64,000 nucleotides of DNA from Tatumella morbirosei (lineage in GTDB: Bacteria > Pseudomonadota > Gammaproteobacteria > Enterobacterales > Enterobacteriaceae), in assembly GCF_000757425.2 (NCBI RefSeq), contig NZ_JPKR02000004.1, positions 620,001 through 684,000 of the forward strand, read 5' to 3'. Below the pieces are notes generated by a model, which had not been told where the DNA came from, searched no databases, and saw nothing but the letters and a program-made list of their open reading frames with translations. Positions 40,721-47,607 of the stretch are shown piece by piece (the stretch's first letter is position 1; each line of letters starts with the position of its first letter). Made by a program: the position numbers and the translations under genes.

Positions 40721-40822
40721 TTTCTGCGACTGTTTTTTATTTCTCTCCCGACTCTCCTGTCGTGACTGGCGAACCAGCCGCGAATTTCGCGCTTTCGCTT
40801 AACTTTAGATTAAGAAAATAAA

Positions 40823-40838
40823 TGGCATGGTGTTTGCT
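40823..40838 (+). promoter_or_regulatory. Sigma-54 promoter of glnK-amtB
   Basis: TGGCATG-N4-TTGCT carries the invariant GG and GC at the right spacing for RpoN. It is 54 bases before the glnK start. Confidence 0.88.
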
Positions 40839-40892
40839 TCTGATAGTGCAGGTTCAGTGCAACTTATAATTTCAATACCCGGAGGGAGTGAT

Positions 40893-41231
40893 ATGAAACT
40901 GGTGACCGTGGTTATCAAGCCATTTAAGTTAGAAGACGTGCGTGAAGCATTATCTTCAGTAGGTATTCAGGGATTGACCGTTACTGAAGTCAAAGGTTTT
41001 GGTCGTCAGAAAGGTCACGCAGAACTTTATCGCGGAGCTGAATACAGTGTTAACTTTTTACCAAAAGTAAAAATTGATATTGCGATAGCAGATGATCAGC
41101 TTGATGAAGTTGTTGATATTATTAGTAAAGCCGCGTATACCGGCAAAATTGGTGATGGGAAAATTTTCGTTTCAGAACTGCAACGGGTCATTCGTATCCG
41201 TACCGGTGAAACTGACGAAGCTGCGCTTTAA
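40893..41231 (+). CDS. glnK: Nitrogen regulatory PII protein GlnK
   Basis: GlnK is a trimeric PII signal protein. When nitrogen returns, it loses uridylyl groups and plugs AmtB. The 112-residue protein starts MKLVTVVIKPFKLEDVREAL. The T-loop ELYRGAEYSVNFLPKVK holds the uridylylated Tyr51. The C-terminal signature YTGKIGDGKIFV is the second PII motif. GGAGGGAG precedes ATG 40893; the upstream in-frame ATG overlaps the sigma-54 promoter and is rejected. amtB follows after 32 bases. Confidence 0.98.
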   Translation: MKLVTVVIKPFKLEDVREALSSVGIQGLTVTEVKGFGRQKGHAELYRGAEYSVNFLPKVKIDIAIADDQLDEVVDIISKAAYTGKIGDGKIFVSELQRVIRIRTGETDEAAL

Positions 41232-41263
41232 TTTAGCCTTTGATTGTTGAGGGAAGGGAAAAA

Positions 41264-42550
41264 ATGAATAAACTTCTGACGAAACTGGCTCTGGCGGGTG
41301 CGGCACTTTCGCCATCACTCGCATTTGCTGCTCCTGCGGTAGCAGATCAGGCCGATAATGGATTTATGATGATTTGTACTGCTCTGGTACTGTTTATGTC
41401 TGTACCGGGCATCGCTCTGTTTTACGGCGGTCTTATCCGTGGTAAGAACGTCCTGTCAATGCTAACTCAGGTTGCGGTGACCTTCTCACTGGTTGCGGTG
41501 ATATGGGTAATTTATGGTTACTCTCTGACTTTCAGTGACGGTAACAATTATTTTGGTGGCTTTGGTTGGGTGATGCTGAAAGGTATCGAACTGAAAGCAG
41601 TCATGGGCACCATCTATCAGTACATCCACGTGGCATTCCAGGCTTCGTTTGCCTGTATCACTGTCGGACTGGTACTGGGTGGCCTGGCTGAGCGTGTACG
41701 TTTTTCTGCGGTACTGATTTTCACTATTATCTGGGTAACGCTCTCTTACTTCCCAATTGCACACATGGTATGGGGCAATGGCCTGTTGGCTAAAGATGGT
41801 GCTCTGGATTTCGCCGGTGGTACTGTGGTGCATATTAATGCTGCGGTTGCCGCGCTGGTCGGTGCCTACATGCTGGGCAAACGTGCTGGTTTTGGTAAAG
41901 AAGCCTTTAAACCACACAATCTGCCGATGGTATTTATTGGTACTGCTATTCTGTATATCGGTTGGTTTGGTTTTAATGCCGGTTCTGCTGCATCTGCAAA
42001 TGAAATTGCTGCTCTGGCCTTCCTGAATACTGTGGTGGCGACTGCGGGAGCGGTATTGTCCTGGGTATTTGGTGAGTGGGTATTACGTGGTAAACCTTCT
42101 CTGCTGGGTGCCTGTTCAGGCTTCATTGCTGGTCTGGTAGCAATTACTCCGGCTTGTGGCTACGTGGGAGTCGGCGGTGCACTGATCATTGGTCTGGTTG
42201 CGGGTCTGGCCGGCATGTGGGGGGTCACTTCACTGAAACGCTTCCTGCGGGTTGATGACCCTTGTGATGTATTCGGTGTGCACGGCGTGTGTGGGATCGT
42301 GGGTTGTATCCTGACGGGTGTATTCGCATCCTCTTCTCTGGGTGGTGTAGGCTATGCAGAAGGTGTCACCATGGGCCATCAGGTGTGGGTGCAGATTCTG
42401 AGCTGCATCGTAACTATCGTCTGGTCTGGTGTAGTGGCTTTCATTAGCTTTAAAGTGGCTGATATGGCCGTCGGACTGCGTGCTCCTGAAGATCAGGAAC
42501 GTGAAGGTCTGGATGTTAACAGCCATGGTGAGAATGCTTACAACCAGTAA
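41264..42550 (+). CDS. amtB: Ammonium transporter AmtB
   Basis: AmtB is a trimeric inner-membrane ammonium transporter. The 428-residue precursor has a cleaved signal peptide (MNKLLTKLALAGAALSPSL, ending AFA) and eleven spans. The twin His of the conduction pore are in YFPIAHMVWGNG and DVFGVHGVCGIVG. TWIN-type aromatic gates and the conserved GGLAERVRFSAVL segment are present. ATG 41264 follows GAGGGAAG. Co-transcription with glnK places transport under direct GlnK control and under NtrC/sigma-54. Confidence 0.98.
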   Translation: MNKLLTKLALAGAALSPSLAFAAPAVADQADNGFMMICTALVLFMSVPGIALFYGGLIRGKNVLSMLTQVAVTFSLVAVIWVIYGYSLTFSDGNNYFGGFGWVMLKGIELKAVMGTIYQYIHVAFQASFACITVGLVLGGLAERVRFSAVLIFTIIWVTLSYFPIAHMVWGNGLLAKDGALDFAGGTVVHINAAVAALVGAYMLGKRAGFGKEAFKPHNLPMVFIGTAILYIGWFGFNAGSAASANEIAALAFLNTVVATAGAVLSWVFGEWVLRGKPSLLGACSGFIAGLVAITPACGYVGVGGALIIGLVAGLAGMWGVTSLKRFLRVDDPCDVFGVHGVCGIVGCILTGVFASSSLGGVGYAEGVTMGHQVWVQILSCIVTIVWSGVVAFISFKVADMAVGLRAPEDQEREGLDVNSHGENAYNQ

Positions 42551-42583
42551 GTTAAACCGATTAACGGCCTGAGGCCGGTATAT

Positions 42584-42611
42584 AAAAAGGGCGATCATCG
42601 CCCTTTTTTTT
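42584..42611 (+). terminator. glnK-amtB terminator
   Basis: GGGCGA / TCGCCC with a short loop, flanked by A and T runs, lies 33 bases after amtB. A second weaker stem (TTCCGG / CCGGAA then GCTTTTG) follows at 42733-42752. Confidence 0.85.
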
Positions 42612-42677
42612 CGTCTCCGATTCGGCTTGATTTTATCCACGGGCCCGGTGTTACATCTTCAGATGTTGCGGCATGCA

Positions 42678-42696
42678 TCACAACTTATTGTTGTGA
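42678..42696. repeat. Inverted repeat between amtB and tesB
   Basis: TCACAAC-TTATT-GTTGTGA is a perfect 7-bp dyad with a five-base spacer. It lies past the amtB terminator with no gene start nearby, so its role is not evident. Confidence 0.4.
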
Positions 42697-42778
42697 GATA
42701 AAGCGCCTCAATGAGCTTATTATTCCGCGGCATTCCGGTTGCCGGAAGCTTTTGTGGACTGATCAGCGGAGGTGATAT

Positions 42779-42805
42779 AAAGCCCGGCCATATAGCCAGG
42801 CCTTC
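42779..42805 (-). terminator. Candidate tesB terminator
   Basis: On the minus strand GCCTGGC pairs with GCCGGGC (one G-T wobble) around a TATATG loop and is followed by TTTATAT, about 30 bases after the tesB stop. Confidence 0.5.
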
Positions 42806-42835
42806 GGGTTCAGACACCCTTTCGGGAGGACTGGT

Positions 42836-43699
42836 TTACTTATTTCGTAACCGGATGACACCTTCCTGTACAGCAGAAGCCAGCAACTGTCCTCCCTGAC
42901 TGTAAAATTCTCCCCGTACAAAACCGCGGCTTCCGGAGGCGGAAGGGCTATTCACACTGTAGAGCAGCCATTCATTAAGATTAACTGGACGATGAAACCA
43001 CATTGAATGATCGATAGTGGCGACCTGCATCTCTGGTTCAAGAAAACCTTTGCCATGAGGTTGCAAGGCAACCGGCAGGAAATTGAAATCAGAAGCATAA
43101 CCCAGCAGATATTGATGCAGAGTTTGATTATCGGGGAGTTTGCCGTTTGCCCTGATCCAGACCTGGCGGAGAGGTTCACTGATATGACCTTGCAACGGGT
43201 TATGAAGTTGTACCGGGCGGAATTCAAGAGGGCGTTCAGCGCTCATTAACGGACGTAATTTTTCCGGGATTTTATCAAACAACTGAGCGGCCAACTGTTG
43301 TTCATTCGGCAATCCTTCCGGTCCTCGAATTTCTGGCATTGAGGTCTGATGTTCAAAACCTTCTGCGGCAGCCTGAAATGAAGCTGTCATAAAGAAGATC
43401 GGAACTCCGTTTTGTATGGCTTTAACACGGCGTGCACTGAGGCTCCTGCCGTCGCGCAGTATTTCAACGTCATAAATAATCGACTGACGACTGTCACCCG
43501 GTCTTAGAAAATAGCTATGAAATGAGTGAATGTGACGATCACTGTCCGTGGTTTGCTGTGCTGCACACATCGCCTGACCAACAACCTGTCCCCCGAATAC
43601 CTGGGGTAATCCCAGTTCTTCACAATCAGCGCGAAAAAGCCGGCTATCCAGTTGTTCTGGTTGCAATAAATCGAGTAATTTCTCTAATGCCTGACTCAT
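42836..43699 (-). CDS. tesB: Acyl-CoA thioesterase II TesB
   Basis: TesB hydrolyses a broad range of acyl-CoA esters. The 287-residue protein (E. coli 286) is a double hotdog. The first half carries [17 protein letters not shown] and [19 protein letters not shown]. The second half carries the catalytic-region segments [20 protein letters not shown], with the Asp, and [20 protein letters not shown]. The gene is convergent with amtB and divergent from ybaY. Confidence 0.96.
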   Translation of the reverse strand: MSQALEKLLDLLQPEQLDSRLFRADCEELGLPQVFGGQVVGQAMCAAQQTTDSDRHIHSFHSYFLRPGDSRQSIIYDVEILRDGRSLSARRVKAIQNGVPIFFMTASFQAAAEGFEHQTSMPEIRGPEGLPNEQQLAAQLFDKIPEKLRPLMSAERPLEFRPVQLHNPLQGHISEPLRQVWIRANGKLPDNQTLHQYLLGYASDFNFLPVALQPHGKGFLEPEMQVATIDHSMWFHRPVNLNEWLLYSVNSPSASGSRGFVRGEFYSQGGQLLASAVQEGVIRLRNK

Positions 43700-43890
43700 A
43701 GTTACCTCAGAGTGATCAATGGATGATTAACCAGGAATTTTCTTATATTTTGTCAGTTCAGCCGGTTTGGCATTAATAAACAGGAAGAAACCCGGCATTC
43801 TGCCAGAATTATCACATGGCGGTGGAAAAAAACACTATTGAGTAACTATAGAACACCGTTATTCATTCTGTTCATAAGGAGACGACATCA

Positions 43891-44385
43891 ATGAAATCTA
43901 TGCATATTATCAGTGGGTTAGTTATAGCATTATCGGTTAGTGCATGTGCCGATAAAACTGACGTACCCGCAGGGGCTCTTAAAGCACCTGGTATCAGTGC
44001 TAATGTAGCGCAACCCGTAATATCCGGAGCGGTGTTTGTTCGCCAGCGTATCGCATTACCTGAAAATGCGGTACTGACGGTTACTTTGTCAGACGCTTCA
44101 AACGGTACGGGGCCTACCCGGGTTATCGCGCAGAAAGTTCAGAAGATTTCCGGTCAACAGGCGCCTCTTCACTACAAACTTCCATTTAACGGCAGGGATG
44201 TGAATCCTCAGGGTCAGGTCCTGTTAAGTGCGGCCATTACATTGGATGGGCGGGTTGTTTTCGCCTCAGAATCATTGCAGCCAGTGACTGCAGGTATCAC
44301 ACAGCGTAAAGATCTGATGCTGGTGGCTGTTCCACAGGTGGCGGTTCCGGTCGCGGCGCCAGCAAGTGCACCCGTTGCACCTTAA
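43891..44385 (+). CDS. ybaY: YbaY family lipoprotein
   Basis: This 164-residue lipoprotein has a signal peptide ending at the lipobox VSAC (Cys near 18). It has a YbaY-type domain (GAVFVRQRIALPENAVLTVT and LSAAITLDGRVVFASESL). The C-terminal tail is a low-complexity run of Val, Ala and Pro. E. coli YbaY is longer (about 190 residues), mainly in that tail. Its function is not known; the family is also called an outer-membrane glycoprotein-like fold by some databases. AGGAGAC precedes the ATG. Confidence 0.9.
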   Translation: MKSMHIISGLVIALSVSACADKTDVPAGALKAPGISANVAQPVISGAVFVRQRIALPENAVLTVTLSDASNGTGPTRVIAQKVQKISGQQAPLHYKLPFNGRDVNPQGQVLLSAAITLDGRVVFASESLQPVTAGITQRKDLMLVAVPQVAVPVAAPASAPVAP

Positions 44386-44408
44386 TCCATGGAAAACTGG
44401 TCAGGCAA

Positions 44409-44726
44409 TCATTCAGCGCCTGACCAGCGATATTTAGCCAGAGAGATTGTGTGCTGAGGGCCAATTTCTATATTCTCTGCCAACAGAGCATTGCGCTGAC
44501 GTAAAAGACTTTCTCCCTGCAATGAAATTCTCCCCATTCTGTTGACCACCCGATACCAGGGCAGGGACGATCCCTCGGGTAATTTACTCAGTATACCACC
44601 GACCTGTCTGGCGGCTTTGGAATTGCCTGCCAGTCGCGCGACATCACCGTAGGTAGTTACCTGACCGTAAGGGATTGCTGCGACAATCATCCATACTCGT
44701 TCCCGAAAATTTAATTCTACTTTCAT
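44409..44726 (-). CDS. atl: Alkyltransferase-like DNA base-binding protein
   Basis: Alkyltransferase-like proteins bind O6-alkylguanine and flag it for nucleotide excision repair, without transferring the alkyl group. The 105-residue protein matches the C-terminal domain of O6-methylguanine methyltransferase. It has the helix-turn-helix PYGQVTTYGDVARLAGNSKA with the Arg finger in ARQVGGILSKLP, but the active-site PCHR is PWYR: Trp replaces the acceptor Cys, as in E. coli YbaZ (PWHR), and Tyr replaces the His. ATG 44726 is preferred over an in-frame TTG six bases upstream. Confidence 0.93.
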   Translation of the reverse strand: MKVELNFRERVWMIVAAIPYGQVTTYGDVARLAGNSKAARQVGGILSKLPEGSSLPWYRVVNRMGRISLQGESLLRQRNALLAENIEIGPQHTISLAKYRWSGAE

Positions 44727-44812
44727 CTTCAACCCTGACGTTGCTTACCGGACTTTCAGATAATTATAGAGGTGAGGAGTGTTCAAGAAAACAACGGTCA
44801 ACCGTCACAGGC

Positions 44813-44841
44813 TTGCAATTAACCTCACCATCACTGATAAT
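44813..44841 (+). promoter_or_regulatory. Promoter of the 4.5S RNA gene
   Basis: TTGCAA (44813-44818) and GATAAT (44836-44841) are 17 bases apart. The start expected near 44849 would leave a leader of about 25 bases before the mature RNA, consistent with the RNase P-trimmed precursor known in E. coli. Confidence 0.65.
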
Positions 44842-44873
44842 GCCTGCGCTTTGAGAGATCAGAGCTTTTCAAT

Positions 44874-44987
44874 GGGGACTCTGCTGGTTCTCCCGCAATG
44901 CTAACTTGTGAACCCGGTCAGATCCGGAAGGAAGCAGCCGCAGCAGGTAACGCATGTGCCGGGATGTCGCTGGCAGAGGCCCCACCC
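44874..44987 (+). ncRNA. ffs: 4.5S RNA of the signal recognition particle
   Basis: The 114-base RNA pairs with Ffh to form the signal recognition particle, which targets inner-membrane proteins. The conserved apical domain is intact: GTCAGATCCGGAAGGAAGCA includes the GGAA tetraloop, and the symmetric internal loop bases flank it. The ends GGGGACTCTGCTGG and GGCAGAGGCCCC pair to close the hairpin. Differences from E. coli are mostly paired changes in the stem. Position downstream of ybaY/ybaZ matches E. coli. Confidence 0.96.
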
Positions 44988-45341
44988 AATTGATTCCTTA
45001 GAGCCACTTCCCGGGTATCTGTTTTTCTTAGCGCTTCATCCTGCACCCTAATACTACACCTGAGTTCCGGCATGGGAAAACCATAGCCCCGGCAGGTATA
45101 TATTCCCTGTTTTCAACAGTATTTTTAGGGAAACAGCTTTCCTTCCGCAAAGCAGCAGACTCGTACAGGCAGAATTAATAACCATGCCGAAGGGGATTAA
45201 CAGGGCCTGAGACAGGCAATATCTCTCTGCGGGAAATAGTAAACCCCCGCAGGTATCATTGATTCAGATTTCAATTGTCCGGAGCGCTGAAAGTTTCAGG
45301 CAAATAATCTGTTTAATTACAAAAATATAAATGCAGTATTG
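44988..45341. other. 354-base region between ffs and hha
   Basis: In E. coli ylaB, ylaC and maa lie here; none is present. I see no convincing reading frame. Short hairpins are visible: GCCTG-AGA-CAGGC at 45205-45217, and CTGCGGG ... CCCGCAG with a 12-base loop at 45227-45252, which could end hha transcription on the minus strand although the following tract is not T-rich. The ffs terminator is not obvious; a T-run follows a weak stem near 45012-45028. Confidence 0.5.
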
Positions 45342-45560
45342 TTACCTAACATACTTCCACACGGTTGCAGGAACTTTGTCATACAATTTATTCATTGTCA
45401 GTTCAGCCAGACGGTGATCGGCGGCTGAATAAAAAACCACCAAATCCTCGTCAGATAATTCATATTTATTCTTCTCAATTACCCGTTCGAGGGTATCAAT
45501 TGACCGGCAGCGTCTGAGGCGCATCAGATAATCTGTTTTAGTTAATGTAGGGTTGCTCAT
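45342..45560 (-). CDS. hha: Hemolysin expression-modulating protein Hha
   Basis: Hha is a 72-residue nucleoid-associated protein that binds H-NS and sharpens silencing of acquired, AT-rich genes. It also acts as the toxin-like partner of TomB. The product is nearly identical to E. coli Hha over [20 protein letters not shown] and [20 protein letters not shown]. It lies 17 bases after tomB on the same strand. Confidence 0.97.
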   Translation of the reverse strand: MSNPTLTKTDYLMRLRRCRSIDTLERVIEKNKYELSDEDLVVFYSAADHRLAELTMNKLYDKVPATVWKYVR

Positions 45561-45577
45561 ATTAAAACCACTCCTGG

Positions 45578-45958
45578 CTAATGTATGAAGCTGTGTCCAT
45601 TTGTCTCGCAGGGACTGGCTTCAAAAAATAATCTAAATAGCTGGTTTGACGAAGTTTTCCAAAAACTGAAATCTTGTTTATTTACAGTATAACCGCTAAA
45701 TAATGTAAATGTGTCGTCAAGATATTTATCAACCTGTTTAATCAGTTGTTCGTCTTCACTATGTTTTAATTTATAGAGAATACTGAAAGCTGCAATGTGT
45801 TCAATCAACTCATGTAGTTGCAGGTTTTCTGATGAAGCAGGATCATTTATCCAGCAGGCTTGCTGCACGTTGAGGATAGCAATACTTTCATCAAACAGAT
45901 TTTCACACAGAAACTTCAACTGCGCTACATCATACCTTTTAGGTGAGTATTCATCCAT
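45578..45958 (-). CDS. tomB: Hha antagonist / biofilm modulator TomB
   Basis: TomB (YbaJ) counteracts Hha toxicity and affects biofilm formation. The 126-residue protein starts [20 protein letters not shown]. It matches E. coli TomB over [19 protein letters not shown] and the [12 protein letters not shown] segment. The C-terminal 30 residues are divergent. ATG 45958 is chosen because GAGGTGG lies 6 bases upstream; an in-frame GTG nine bases earlier falls inside that site. It forms the tomB-hha operon. Confidence 0.95.
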   Translation of the reverse strand: MDEYSPKRYDVAQLKFLCENLFDESIAILNVQQACWINDPASSENLQLHELIEHIAAFSILYKLKHSEDEQLIKQVDKYLDDTFTLFSGYTVNKQDFSFWKTSSNQLFRLFFEASPCETNGHSFIH

Positions 45959-46321
45959 CTTTTCCACCTCTCATAAACCCGGCTGAAGATAAATTCAGCG
46001 AAAATAGAAAGCTACGGAAGATTCTCAATAACTAATGTTGGTTAACTGTCGGGGCTGGCATTTCATCGCAGGGAATTTTGAAAATTAACCATTCCACAAC
46101 ACAAATGATCAGGTATGTAAATTCTGACCCCGGATGAACAAAATAGTTTAACTGGCCAGCCGAATTTTTATTCCCGATAGTTTGTCTCAGGGGCATATTT
46201 AAATACCCGTGATTAACAGGTATAACACCGGGCTAAACAATCATCAATAACCGTGCGGGTATGATTAAAAGAACTGGTTACAGTATGGACCTGATTTGAA
46301 CCTACAGGCAAACTATCATCT

Positions 46322-46336
46322 ATAGATTGAATCTAT
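46322..46336. promoter_or_regulatory. OxyR-like dyad ATAGATTGAATCTAT
   Basis: The 15-mer is perfectly symmetric around its central base and fits the OxyR half-site pattern ATAGnTnnnAnCTAT. No second copy follows at the 7-base spacing that OxyR tetramers need, and no gene start is adjacent, so function is doubtful. Confidence 0.3.
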
Positions 46337-46994
46337 CAATAAAGAATTTTCTTAAAAAGCACCTTTTAATAATCATAAAGGATTGATTAAAGTGGGATTT
46401 ATCGCGGCTGCTTTTACTGCCGGATAGCACAAAATAACTGCATTCAGAGATTAATCTGTACCTGTAATAGCCAAAGGCCAGATATCCGGAAACACTTAGT
46501 TGCTTTCGTTTACTCCCTGAGTGCTTTGGTACGTGATGTTATAATATTTCGTGAATCTCTGATAATCAGTCCGTGACTCTGTTTTCCTGTTCGGCCTTTG
46601 ATTCTGGCAGAAGAGGCGGGCTTGTTGCCTCTGACAACGATTTACGTCCCCCGGGTAAGTGTTTATGACCCGCAATGTTGCATGTACAGGGGAGGGCTAT
46701 CTCCCCGTTAATCACGCCTCTTTTAACTCCGATTGTGATACCCCATTTTACCGGCATTCAGTTGCCGGGGCATTTTGTCGTATTAATGATGTTGGCGATG
46801 GATAACGCACATTTCCTGTGGTATTGGCAGGTGGATAGTGTTAAGGAAGGATATCCTGGTGACGTTGCAGGCGGCCCGGATAAATTTATTGCTGCATGGA
46901 GTTGTCTTTACCTGAGAGGCCGGTAGTTTAAGTGTTTTTGAATGTTGTCATTGTGGGGGCTTGCTATCACGAGGGAAGGTGATGTTTTAATCGT

Positions 46995-47025
46995 GATAAA
47001 AGCGGTCCTGAAAGCAGGGCCGCTT
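46995..47025 (-). terminator. rpmE2-rpmJ2 terminator
   Basis: On the minus strand AAAGCGGCCCTG pairs with CAGGACCGCTTT (loop CTTT, one wobble) and is followed by TATC. It lies 9 bases past the rpmJ2 stop. Confidence 0.75.
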
Positions 47026-47033
47026 TATTGGGT

Positions 47034-47174
47034 TTATCGTTTCTTTTTACTGCCCTGAACTGCTTTAAAACGAGGATTAGATTTACAGATAACGTATACC
47101 CTTCCGTGGCGGCGAACCAGCTTACAGTCAGGGTGACGTTGTTTTGCAGATTTAAGGGAGCTAAGTACCTGCAT
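47034..47174 (-). CDS. rpmJ2: Alternative ribosomal protein L36, zinc-independent (RpmJ2/YkgO)
   Basis: I translated this short frame directly: 46 residues starting [17 protein letters not shown] and ending VQGSKKKR. It is the type B L36 found as YkgO in E. coli, which replaces the zinc-binding L36 in zinc-starved ribosomes. The four-ligand zinc ribbon of standard L36 is not present. The protein is very basic. It follows rpmE2 after 2 bases, so the pair is one transcript. A terminator follows. Confidence 0.95.
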   Translation of the reverse strand: MQVLSSLKSAKQRHPDCKLVRRHGRVYVICKSNPRFKAVQGSKKKR

Positions 47175-47176
47175 GA

Positions 47177-47440
47177 CTATTCTCCTGTTTTATTACCCAG
47201 AAAACGGCCATAACGTTGCTGGAACCTGGCCGCACTGCTGTCCTTAGCGATGGTTTTCTGTTTACCGGTATAAAAACTGTGAGACACAGAAGAAACGTCT
47301 AACGTGACATACGGGAAGGTTTCTCCCTGGTAATCAATAGTCCTGTCAGTTTTGATCGTTGATCCTACTTTGAAATATTCATTTGCTGTCGTATCGTGAA
47401 ATACCACAGGACGGTAGTAAGGATGGATATCCGGTTTCAT
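47177..47440 (-). CDS. rpmE2: Alternative ribosomal protein L31 type B, zinc-independent (RpmE2/YkgM)
   Basis: RpmE2 replaces the zinc-containing L31 when zinc is short, freeing zinc from ribosomes. The 87-residue protein matches E. coli Ykg[41 protein letters not shown] and [13 protein letters not shown]. The Cys residues of zinc-binding L31 are absent, as expected. Zur controls this gene in related bacteria, and a Zur-type dyad lies just upstream. It is located between tomB and acrB, unlike E. coli K-12. Confidence 0.96.
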   Translation of the reverse strand: MKPDIHPYYRPVVFHDTTANEYFKVGSTIKTDRTIDYQGETFPYVTLDVSSVSHSFYTGKQKTIAKDSSAARFQQRYGRFLGNKTGE

Positions 47441-47454
47441 AATGCCTCTGAATC

Positions 47455-47480
47455 GTTATGTTATAACATATCCATATTAT
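47455..47480 (-). promoter_or_regulatory. Candidate Zur box upstream of rpmE2
   Basis: A perfect ATGTTATAACAT palindrome (47458-47469) lies 17 bases before the rpmE2 start. It overlaps a TATGTT -10 hexamer that has TTTACT 16 bases upstream on the minus strand. The ATGTTATA half-site fits the enterobacterial Zur motif as I recall it. Confidence 0.55.
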
Positions 47481-47557
47481 GGCGTTAGTAAACGTTTTAG
47501 GCAAGGGGATAAAGAGGTTGTTTGTAGGGTGAGGAATGAACTGATTGAAATTAAGAT

Positions 47558-47586
47558 AAAAAAAGAGGCTGCCAGGGCAGCCTCTG
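47558..47586 (-). terminator. acrAB terminator
   Basis: On the minus strand AGAGGCTGCC / GGCAGCCTCT with loop CT is followed by a run of seven T residues, about 22 bases after the acrB stop. Confidence 0.9.
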
Positions 47587-47607
47587 CATTGATTATATTG
47601 TTACAGA

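Larger units (their letters stand above)
45959..47033. other. Gene-poor 1.07-kb region between tomB and rpmJ2
   Basis: No reading frame here has both a ribosome binding site and a recognisable product. The left half (to about 46500) is AT-rich and contains a 15-bp dyad at 46322-46336 and a tRNA T-arm-like string at 46293-46309. A TTATAAT hexamer lies at 46539-46545 with no good -35. The right half (46560-46940) is more GC-rich. It is open on the plus strand for 83 codons (46675-46926), with no homologue I recognise, no good start site, and a comparable frame on the other strand. It may be decayed coding sequence, a leader region or an RNA gene. Confidence 0.5.

Noticed and set aside
46293-46309. 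A tRNA gene on the minus strand
   Set aside because: Only a T-arm-like string is present; no cloverleaf can be drawn around it.
46675-46926. An 83-codon plus-strand frame in the tomB-rpmJ2 gap
   Set aside because: No Shine-Dalgarno sequence, no recognisable product, and an equally long frame on the opposite strand nearby; kept only as part of the gap description.
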